Below, in pieces: positions 1-5,206 of a stretch of DNA of 6,178 nucleotides (within the stretch, counting starts at the first letter, position 1; each line of letters starts with the position of its first letter). The stretch spans positions 4,836 through 11,013 of the forward strand of contig DDSI01000008.1 of assembly GCA_002343335.1 (NCBI GenBank), in the 5' to 3' direction. The notes under the pieces are model-generated. The model worked only from the letters and a program-made list of their open reading frames with translations. It had not been told where the DNA came from and did not search any database. The DNA is from Bacteriovoracaceae bacterium UBA2394. Its GTDB lineage: Bacteria; Bdellovibrionota; UBA2394. The position numbers were made by a program, and so were the translations under genes.

Positions 1-769
1 ATTCCTCAAGCTTAAAATCCTCATATTTAAAATCTTCAATCCGGGTAATCGCAGGATTCAAAATCATTTTGGGAAATGGTTTAGGCGTGCGACTCAACTG
101 CAACTTCGCCTGCTCCACATGATTTAAATATAAATGCGCGTCTCCAAACGTGTGCACGAAGTGACCAGGTTTTAAGCCCGTCACTTGCGCAATCATCATG
201 GTAAGAAGTGCATAACTGGCAATGTTAAAAGGCACGCCGAGAAAAATATCCGCACTTCGCTGATAGAGCTGACAGGACAGCCGGGAATCCCCATGCACAT
301 AAAATTGGAAGAGCACATGGCAAGGCGGAAGTTTCATCCGCGGGATGTCCGAGACATTCCAGGCGCTCACAATATGACGGCGGGACGTCGGATTTCTTTT
401 GATCCCCTCAATCAGTTGCGTAATCTGATCGGTCTCACCCTGTTGATTCTCTTTACCCCAATGGCGCCATTGATAGCCATACACGGGTCCCAAATTTCCT
501 TCGCTATCCGCCCACTCATCCCAAATGCTCACCTTATTTTCTTTGAGATAGCGGATGTTCGTCTCGCCTTTTAGAAACCAAAGCAGCTCATGCAAGATCG
601 AGCGCAAGTGGAGCTTCTTCGTCGTTAGAAGCGGAAACCCCTCCGAGAGATCGAATCGAAATTGATGCCCAAAAACGCTCAGCGTACCTGTCCCCGTCCT
701 ATCCTCGCGGCGCTCCCCTCGTTCCAAAACTTCCTTTAGCAAGTTGAGATAGGCCTCTTCCATTGGCAT
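1..769 (-). CDS. thyA: Thymidylate synthase, 3' end outside the window
   Basis: Makes dTMP from dUMP, with 5,10-methylenetetrahydrofolate as carbon donor and reductant; a cytosolic homodimer in the family. Reading the minus strand from 769 gives one uninterrupted frame of 256 codons without a stop before the left edge. It aligns end to end with E. coli ThyA (264 aa), so only about ten C-terminal residues are missing. Visible motifs, numbered from Met769: RTGTGT loop at 24-29, the tryptophan/acid-rich IWDEWAD at 82-88, the phosphate-binding Arg pair at 130-131, catalytic Cys150 in [17 protein letters not shown] at 181-188 and the nucleotide-contacting HLY at 212-214. All key residues are present. 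The start is either ATG 769 (MPMEEAY) or ATG 763 (MEEAY, closer to E. coli); neither has a clear ribosome-binding site. It diverges from the sirtuin gene. A DHFR gene often follows thyA but would lie outside this window. Identification is firm. Confidence 0.96.
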   Translation of the reverse strand, partial: MPMEEAYLNLLKEVLERGERREDRTGTGTLSVFGHQFRFDLSEGFPLLTTKKLHLRSILHELLWFLKGETNIRYLKENKVSIWDEWADSEGNLGPVYGYQWRHWGKENQQGETDQITQLIEGIKRNPTSRRHIVSAWNVSDIPRMKLPPCHVLFQFYVHGDSRLSCQLYQRSADIFLGVPFNIASYALLTMMIAQVTGLKPGHFVHTFGDAHLYLNHVEQAKLQLSRTPKPFPKMILNPAITRIEDFKYEDFKLEE

Positions 770-790
770 TCTTTTACTTGAGTGGCACTA

Positions 791-1537
791 ATGAACGCTA
801 TGAAATCTTCAACGCTTCCGATTCGAAAAACCGATCCCATCGTGATTCTTACGGGCGCGGGAATTTCGGCGGAATCGGGCCTGAAGACTTTTAGGGCGGG
901 AGACGGACTTTGGGAGGATCATCGCGTGGAGGACGTAGCAACGCCCGAAGCATTTCAACGAAATCCGGACCTCGTTCAACGATTTTATAATGCACGGCGC
1001 CGTCAACTAAAAGACGCGGCCGTGAAACCGAATGCCGCGCATCTGGCATTGGCAGATTTGCAAAAGAAATGGAAGGCTCCCGCGCTCATCGTTACTCAAA
1101 ATGTGGATAACTTGCATGAGCGCGCTGGAAGCGAAGCCGTGATCCATATGCACGGCGAGCTCAACAAGGTCCGCTGCTTGAAGTGCGGAGAAGTTTCCGC
1201 ATGGGAAGACGATTTGGAAGACAAATCAAAATGCGGAAGTTGTGAAGCCGTGGGCCAACTCCGACCCCACATTGTTTGGTTTGGAGAAATTCCTCTGGAG
1301 ATGGAAGAAATCGACGAGGCGCTTTCTTACGCCGGATTATTTTTGTCGATTGGAACAAGTGGTTTGGTTTATCCAGCGGCGGGATTCGTGCAAGTCGTAC
1401 GAAGTGTGGGACATGCCCATGCGGTGGAACTTAATTTGGAGCCCACGTCATCGAGCTCGCTCTTCCATGAACATCGCGTGGGTTCTGCCTCTGAAACCGT
1501 TCCACAAATCGTGAAGGAGATTCTTTCATGCGCTTAA
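791..1537 (+). CDS. cobB: NAD-dependent protein deacylase, sirtuin class III (SIRT5/CobB type)
   Basis: Cytosolic sirtuin that removes acyl groups from lysines while consuming NAD+, releasing nicotinamide and O-acyl-ADP-ribose. Numbered from ATG 791 (248 aa): NAD-binding GAGIS at 22-26, FRAGDGLWE following it, Tyr66 and Arg69 in FYNARRR, TQNVDN at 102-107, catalytic His121 in HMHGE, a zinc knuckle of four cysteines (129, 132, 148, 151), then GTSG and the ELNLEP NAD-adenosine motif. The Tyr/Arg pair is the class III signature that in SIRT5 and E. coli CobB accommodates succinyl/malonyl-lysine, so desuccinylase as well as deacetylase activity is expected. Similarity to E. coli CobB is strong throughout. 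The start is uncertain: GTG 782, ATG 791 and ATG 800 are all in frame. ATG 791 is preferred for a weak GAGTGG at 780-785. The gene overlaps the downstream Nudix gene by 10 bases, which implies co-transcription. Family assignment is firm; substrate range is inference. Confidence 0.95.
   Translation: MNAMKSSTLPIRKTDPIVILTGAGISAESGLKTFRAGDGLWEDHRVEDVATPEAFQRNPDLVQRFYNARRRQLKDAAVKPNAAHLALADLQKKWKAPALIVTQNVDNLHERAGSEAVIHMHGELNKVRCLKCGEVSAWEDDLEDKSKCGSCEAVGQLRPHIVWFGEIPLEMEEIDEALSYAGLFLSIGTSGLVYPAAGFVQVVRSVGHAHAVELNLEPTSSSSLFHEHRVGSASETVPQIVKEILSCA
1514..1520 (+). promoter_or_regulatory. Ribosome-binding site of the Nudix gene, inside the sirtuin gene
   Basis: AAGGAGA lies 7 bases before ATG 1528 and within the last codons of the sirtuin gene. 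It is the strongest Shine-Dalgarno sequence in the window. It fixes the Nudix start at 1528 rather than the internal ATG at 1591, and supports translation of the two genes from one mRNA. Confidence 0.8.
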
Positions 1538-2037
1538 TTCAAGGCGTCACTCGTTTAGCCTGGACCTTGGTGAAAACGAAACTCCTCTTCATGGCGACGA
1601 AGGAAGCTTCCAGATTCATCGATCGCAAAATCAGGGGTCGACCCGTAACGCCAGCCATCTCCGTGGATGTTATCTGCGAACTTCCTGGCGATCGAATCTG
1701 CTTGATTGAGCGAAAATTTCCGCCTCATGGTTGGGCACTACCGGGAGGATTCGTAGAGGTTGGTGAGACCTTGGAGCATGCGGCGCTTCGTGAACTCTTT
1801 GAGGAGACAAATCTGCGCGCAGAAATTGTGCGACAGTTTCATGCCTACTCCCAGCCTTCGAGAGACAATCGCGGGCATACGGTGAGCGTGGTTTTTCTCG
1901 CTCGTGCTGACGGTCAACCCCGCGGCGGCGACGACGCAAAATCCGCTACTGCCATTTCCAAGACGGATCTCTTTAATCGCGGCTTTACTTTTGATCACCG
2001 CGAAATTCTCGAGGACTATATTCACGGGCGCTTTTGA
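1528..2037 (+). CDS. Nudix hydrolase, ADP-ribose pyrophosphatase-like
   Basis: Predicted cytosolic Nudix enzyme, 169 aa, that splits a nucleoside diphosphate linked to another moiety. Its best resemblance is to the COG1051 ADP-ribose pyrophosphatase-like group, which would convert ADP-ribose to AMP and ribose 5-phosphate. Seen in the sequence: a beta-strand opening around 41-62 ending in LIERK, the WALPGG lead-in at 69-74, and the Nudix box from Gly74 to Leu96 with the metal-binding REL-x-EE at 88-93. The penultimate box position, usually Gly, is Asn95; such variants are common and need not abolish activity. After the box come the RQFHAYSQPSRDNRGHT segment (102-118) and FDHREILEDY at 155-164, both typical of this group. 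The first ~22 residues form an amphipathic extension before the fold. Start chosen from the strong AAGGAGA site. The 10-base overlap with the sirtuin gene suggests it clears ADP-ribose products of that enzyme. Substrate is inferred; other Nudix substrates such as oxidised nucleotides remain possible. Confidence 0.9.
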   Translation: MRLIQGVTRLAWTLVKTKLLFMATKEASRFIDRKIRGRPVTPAISVDVICELPGDRICLIERKFPPHGWALPGGFVEVGETLEHAALRELFEETNLRAEIVRQFHAYSQPSRDNRGHTVSVVFLARADGQPRGGDDAKSATAISKTDLFNRGFTFDHREILEDYIHGRF

Positions 2038-2048
2038 GCGTCTTCCCG

Positions 2049-2068
2049 TTGGGAATGTCCCTCCCCAA
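2049..2068. repeat. Small inverted repeat after the Nudix gene
   Basis: TTGGG (2049-2053) and CCCAA (2064-2068) are inverted copies. A nested alternative, GGGA-ATG-TCCC (2051-2061), uses part of the same bases. It could be a weak terminator for the sirtuin-Nudix operon or a protein-binding site for the downstream promoter. No T-run follows it, so a standard intrinsic terminator is unlikely. Short enough to be chance. Confidence 0.25.
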
Positions 2069-2108
2069 TTCCACATCCGCAAAGATTGCATACCCGAGAC
2101 GTCCCTTT

Positions 2109-2138
2109 TAAGACGATTTCCTCGGCGGTAGTCGCTTA
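2109..2138. repeat. Inverted repeat directly upstream of the sigma-54-like element
   Basis: TAAGACGA (2109-2116) pairs with TCGCTTA (2132-2138): seven base pairs with one bulged A at 2113 and a 15-base loop. It ends 6 bases before the -24/-12 element. It may be an operator, part of an activator site, or a stem in read-through RNA from the upstream operon. Classical sigma-54 activator sites usually lie further upstream, so this role is only a suggestion. Confidence 0.3.
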
Positions 2139-2144
2139 GAACGC

Positions 2145-2159
2145 TGGTACGCGACTTGC
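2145..2159 (+). promoter_or_regulatory. Putative sigma-54 (RpoN) promoter, -24/-12 element
   Basis: TGGTACG-CGAC-TTGC matches the sigma-54 consensus TGGCACG-N4-TTGC in ten of eleven fixed positions. The invariant GG (2146-2147) and GC (2158-2159) are exactly 12 bases apart, as required. It lies in non-coding DNA just before the sigma-like gene and on the right strand. Transcription would begin near 2171, only about 7 bases before ATG 2178, so the mRNA would be almost leaderless or the true start lies further in. An activator (enhancer-binding protein) site is not identified. Based on sequence match alone. Confidence 0.55.
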
Positions 2160-2177
2160 GTCTATAGAACTAACTTG

Positions 2178-4520
2178 ATGATGTGTGTGGGATCAAAAAA
2201 TTTGCTTACCGTCGGCCGCCTCGCGCTTATGGGGCTACTCGTTGGCGCCCTTCCGTTTCCGTCCACGAATGCGATGTCATGCTTGGAAGCAGTTCAAACC
2301 ACCTTAACCGCTTCGAAAAAGTCCGAACCGATGACGATCACCGAAGAACAAGCGAAAGATTACCTTCGTTGGCGGATAAAAAGATTTGTAGATCGCGGGA
2401 AAATTTCATTAAATGCTCTCTCCTTCTGGGCCGCGGAAAATGATTTGGTGGGTGTCACAGAGATCGACATCCTTAGGGCTCTCGCTCCTAGAGGAGATAT
2501 ATTCAAGCAAATTCAAAGCTGGAACCTGCCGTATACGAGCGAACAGATTCGTGGAGCATGGTCGGGGATATTAAACCGCGTCGCACTTGCGCAGGCGATG
2601 TTTCGGGAGCATCAATTTCGAGTATCATCCACCACCATTAAGGATTTGCCGGTGGAGATTGTGACGGAGCTCATTCAACGTCACCATTTAGGTAGCAGAC
2701 CTAAAACGCTGGGGAATGACCTTGTAAGAATGTTTGGCTCCTACGATTTGCTTTGGCAACTTGCCGGCATTCCAAGCGCTTCTTCCACTTCTAAAGAGAC
2801 GAAATGGAATACTGAGTCGAAAATCAGGTTCCTTCGCTGGTACATTCAATTGCCTGACCCCGACGGGCTTTCGTTGAATCGGAGAGTCATGCAGTGGGCG
2901 GCACTTCAGGCGTCTACCACCGACGTTGATAAATTCCTAAAATCTTTTCACGGCATCCACGGAACTCCCTGGAACGCAGTGCTGGAAAAATCTGATCTCA
3001 CAGAGCAAGAGCGCAAAATTCTATCTAAAACTCATTTAGGAGCGATGATGGAATTTCCCAAATTCATCACAGAAGATTTGCAACTCCCCTTTATCAAAGG
3101 AACATTCCACAAAGATGCGAAAGAACGCATTAGCGATTGGCTAAATTCGCGCGGAATTTGGGAGGACCCTGTGACATTTGCAGAGGTTACAAGTCGGCGA
3201 TATGGAGGCAGAGGCCTCTGGTTAGATGCCGCGGGGGTCAATAGGGTCGAGCGCCTCCTGCCTGCCATGCGCTGGACGCGGACGAATCTTAAACACTACT
3301 TACGATTTCGAGCCATGACGACTCAGATTGGTCTTCCAAAGGAATTTCAAAGAGTGCGCTGGTGGGCACACAACAACTTCCTTCGATTTACTCTGCAAGA
3401 GGATTTGATCGACGCCCTCGCCGAGCAAGGCTCTCTCACAGACCTTTTAAATGAAGCAGGAGTGTCTTCTGATGTTCAACTTCTGCTCGCCAATGATTGG
3501 CCTCTTCTTAAGTATGTGAAGGCGATTCAAATTCTCCACGAATCGGGGATTGAATTTAAAACAACGATTCCAAGAGATCCCCAATTAAAAGCGAGGGCCG
3601 AGACAGCATTGCGCGCTGCGGGCCTGGAAATTGACCTCAACAAGTTCATGCCTCAAATGCCAAAGCAGGCTCCCAAGCAAATGCTGATGGTTTTGGCCGG
3701 GCTGGCTCCTGTGATTCCTAAGGAAAATTCTGCGAATGATCAACAGACCGAACTCGAGCTTTGGCGCAAATTTAAACTGAGTACGAAGAAAAAAGAAAAG
3801 AGCGAACTGCGTAAGCAAATCGCCGAACGCTATTTGGAACATATGCAAAATTTGGCTCGTTCAACGCGAATCAACAAAGACTTGAAGGAATTCTTTTCAA
3901 TTGGGGAAGTGGAATCATGGGCTCTCACGGGTTTGTTCGAGGCAATCGATAGTTTTGATCCGGCCGAACGGGTGGCATTCGAAGGCTTTTCTCGCCAACG
4001 CATTATCGGAGCGGTGATCGATGGAGCAAGGGCTTCGGGCCCTATCAGCCGAACGTATTACCTGCGTAAGGAACAGTGGGAGGAAATGACCCACACTCTC
4101 CATAACCAACTGAGTCGCCCCCCCACGGAGGAGGAGATCCAACAGGCTCTGGGTTGGTCAGATGAAATTTTGACGAACCTGCGAAAGGCGATTCGTAAGG
4201 CGCAAGCAGAAGGACACACGACTCAAGAGAAAAAAGCGAATAGGTCCGAGGAGATTTTACGTCCCACACCCCTCGTGGAATTGGAGCCGTCGGAGAATTT
4301 GGAACGAGATGATTTTTGGAATTCCATTACGAAGAGTTTGAAGAATCGCACTCGAACGGCGTTTTTGATGTATTACCGAGACAATCTTACTTTCAAAGAA
4401 ATTTCTATCGAATTGAACATCAGTGAAGCCACCGTAAATCTAGACGTGAATGCCGCGCTCAAGATTATCCGGGCGGAATGGCTAGATCACGAAGAAGAAC
4501 TCATGGAATTACTGCAGTAG
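2178..4520 (+). CDS. Large sigma-28/FliA-like sigma factor fused to an N-terminal helical repeat array
   Basis: No known gene name fits. Numbered from ATG 2178 (780 aa). Residues 1-32 look like a signal peptide or anchor: Lys7 and Arg14, then a hydrophobic LALMGLLVGALPF at 15-27. Residues ~62-483 hold three tandem units with landmarks 156 residues apart. Each unit contains two half-modules, the clearest ending FGSYDLLWQLAGI (186-198), YGGRGLWLDAAGV (342-354) and QGSLTDLLNEAGV (417-429), which resemble the homing-endonuclease-associated repeat. Residues ~526-780 are a sigma factor: region 2 (LWRKF near 528; GLFEAIDSFDP, 585-595; FSRQRIIGAVIDGAR, 604-618), region 3 (RPPTEEEIQQALG, 647-659), and region 4 with a helix-turn-helix from LTFKEISIELNIS (737-749). 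Ordinary FliA-type factors are about 240 aa. Start codon is uncertain: TTG 2175, ATG 2178, ATG 2181 or ATG 2331, none with a good ribosome-binding site. A sigma-54-like promoter precedes it. The sigma domain is confident; overall role, regulon and location are unknown. Confidence 0.88.
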   Translation: MMCVGSKNLLTVGRLALMGLLVGALPFPSTNAMSCLEAVQTTLTASKKSEPMTITEEQAKDYLRWRIKRFVDRGKISLNALSFWAAENDLVGVTEIDILRALAPRGDIFKQIQSWNLPYTSEQIRGAWSGILNRVALAQAMFREHQFRVSSTTIKDLPVEIVTELIQRHHLGSRPKTLGNDLVRMFGSYDLLWQLAGIPSASSTSKETKWNTESKIRFLRWYIQLPDPDGLSLNRRVMQWAALQASTTDVDKFLKSFHGIHGTPWNAVLEKSDLTEQERKILSKTHLGAMMEFPKFITEDLQLPFIKGTFHKDAKERISDWLNSRGIWEDPVTFAEVTSRRYGGRGLWLDAAGVNRVERLLPAMRWTRTNLKHYLRFRAMTTQIGLPKEFQRVRWWAHNNFLRFTLQEDLIDALAEQGSLTDLLNEAGVSSDVQLLLANDWPLLKYVKAIQILHESGIEFKTTIPRDPQLKARAETALRAAGLEIDLNKFMPQMPKQAPKQMLMVLAGLAPVIPKENSANDQQTELELWRKFKLSTKKKEKSELRKQIAERYLEHMQNLARSTRINKDLKEFFSIGEVESWALTGLFEAIDSFDPAERVAFEGFSRQRIIGAVIDGARASGPISRTYYLRKEQWEEMTHTLHNQLSRPPTEEEIQQALGWSDEILTNLRKAIRKAQAEGHTTQEKKANRSEEILRPTPLVELEPSENLERDDFWNSITKSLKNRTRTAFLMYYRDNLTFKEISIELNISEATVNLDVNAALKIIRAEWLDHEEELMELLQ
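2361..2828 (+). repeat. Protein-level repeat unit 1 of 3 (156 codons)
   Basis: Encodes residues 62-217 (numbering from ATG 2178). It opens with YLRW, continues with an F-W-A-A helix and a first half-module ending near SWNLP (114-118), then a second half-module ending FGSYDLLWQLAGI. Its opening and its AGI landmark recur exactly 156 residues later in unit 2. The repeat is visible only in the protein; the DNA copies have diverged. Confidence 0.65.
2829..3296 (+). repeat. Protein-level repeat unit 2 of 3 (156 codons)
   Basis: Encodes residues 218-373. It opens with FLRW followed by a MQWAA helix. The first half-module carries FHGIHGTPWNAVL (257-269), and the second ends YGGRGLWLDAAGV. The YLRF opening of unit 3 starts exactly 156 residues after FLRW. 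Confidence 0.65.
3297..3626 (+). repeat. Protein-level repeat unit 3 of 3 (shortened)
   Basis: Encodes residues 374-483. It opens with YLRF and the RWWAHNN helix. The first half-module ends QGSLTDLLNEAGV. The second half-module is weaker and ends ALRAAGL (477-483), about 27 residues earlier than expected from units 1 and 2, so this unit is internally shortened. A linker of about 40 residues follows before the sigma domain. Confidence 0.55.
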
Positions 4521-4568
4521 CGTTTCATCTCAGCCACGAGGACCTTGACGGTCGATTAAAAAAGTCTT

Positions 4569-4574
4569 GAGGTG
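4569..4574 (+). promoter_or_regulatory. Ribosome-binding site of pdxH
   Basis: GAGGTG lies 6 bases before ATG 4581 and matches the end of 16S rRNA well. The in-frame GTG at 4572 is part of this site, which argues against GTG 4572 as the start and in favour of ATG 4581. Confidence 0.7.
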
Positions 4575-4580
4575 TCCGGT

Positions 4581-5168
4581 ATGGAACTTTCATCTAAGGA
4601 TCCGTTTGAGATTTTTAACCTTTGGATAAAAGAAGCTGAGCAATCGGGACATTCTCATTTCACAGCAGCGGCATTGGCGACCATCAATTCCGAGGGGCTC
4701 CCCACCAATCGCTTCGTTCTTTTAAAAGGTGTGAAGGATGCTACGTTTCATTTTTTTACAAATTATCAAAGTCACAAAGCTGGGGATTTGGGGGGAACGC
4801 CCCATGCGGCTCTCACATTTTTTTGGGAGAAACTCGAAAAGCAAGTACGTATTGAAGGAAAGACAGAGAAAGTCTCGCCGCAAGAATCGGACGATTACTG
4901 GAAAACTCGACCCCGTGATTCACAGATTGGCGCATGGGCCTCTCCCCAAAGCTCAGTTTTAAAATCCCGAGACGAACTGGAAAAACGCGTATCGGAATTT
5001 GGAAAGAAGTTTGAAGGCAAAGAAATTCCCCGTCCCGTTCACTGGGGAGGCTACAAAATTATTCCCGAAAGAATTGAGTTTTGGATTGGTCAAAAATCCC
5101 GACTCCATGATCGTTTTCAATTCCTAAAAACGGCAAAGGGCTGGACGATCGAGCGCCTTGCCCCCTGA
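4581..5168 (+). CDS. pdxH: Pyridoxamine/pyridoxine 5'-phosphate oxidase
   Basis: FMN-dependent cytosolic enzyme that oxidises pyridoxine or pyridoxamine 5'-phosphate to pyridoxal 5'-phosphate, the last step of vitamin B6 biosynthesis and the salvage route. It has 195 aa against 218 in E. coli; the difference is the flexible N-terminal extension, and the catalytic fold is complete. Motifs numbered from Met4581: NRFVLLKG at 43-50, FFTNYQSHKA at 58-67 (FMN contacts), QVR at 88-90, RPRDSQIGAWAS at 110-121, HWGGYKI at 154-160, IEFW at 165-168, and RLHDR at 174-178 (substrate phosphate and active-site residues). It ends RLAP like E. coli PdxH. The start is set by GAGGTG at 4569-4574. The gene begins 60 bases after the sigma-like gene on the same strand, so read-through is possible, but no functional tie is evident. 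It converges on isocitrate lyase. Identification is firm. Confidence 0.95.
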   Translation: MELSSKDPFEIFNLWIKEAEQSGHSHFTAAALATINSEGLPTNRFVLLKGVKDATFHFFTNYQSHKAGDLGGTPHAALTFFWEKLEKQVRIEGKTEKVSPQESDDYWKTRPRDSQIGAWASPQSSVLKSRDELEKRVSEFGKKFEGKEIPRPVHWGGYKIIPERIEFWIGQKSRLHDRFQFLKTAKGWTIERLAP

Positions 5169-5169
5169 T

Positions 5170-5202
5170 AAAAGCTTCAGCTCGTCTGGGGACAAGGCTT
5201 TT
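5170..5202. terminator. Possible bidirectional terminator between pdxH and aceA
   Basis: AAAAGC (5170-5175) and GCTTTT (5197-5202) are inverted copies, extendable by a T-G and a T-A pair to about 8 bp around a 17-base loop. The A/T flanks supply a T-run on either strand, as expected between convergent genes only 38 bases apart. The stem is short and AT-rich at its base with a large loop, so termination strength is doubtful. Confidence 0.4.
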
Positions 5203-5206
5203 CTAA

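Noticed and set aside
185..574. Plus-strand open frame of 129 codons
   Set aside because: It lies entirely opposite thyA, whose frame is conserved throughout, and its product resembles nothing; a shadow frame.
1738..2091. Minus-strand open frame of 117 codons over the Nudix gene
   Set aside because: The plus-strand Nudix frame carries the conserved motifs; the reverse frame has none.
2163..2168. TATAGA as a sigma-70 -10 box for the sigma-like gene
   Set aside because: No matching -35 box at a 16-18 base distance. The sigma-54-like element overlapping this area fits far better.
4545..4550. TTGACG as a -35 box for pdxH
   Set aside because: The matching -10 position would fall on the pdxH ribosome-binding site and does not resemble TATAAT.
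4541..4553. GACC-TTGAC-GGTC hairpin after the sigma-like gene as a terminator
   Set aside because: Only four base pairs, followed by an A-run rather than a T-run on the transcribed strand.
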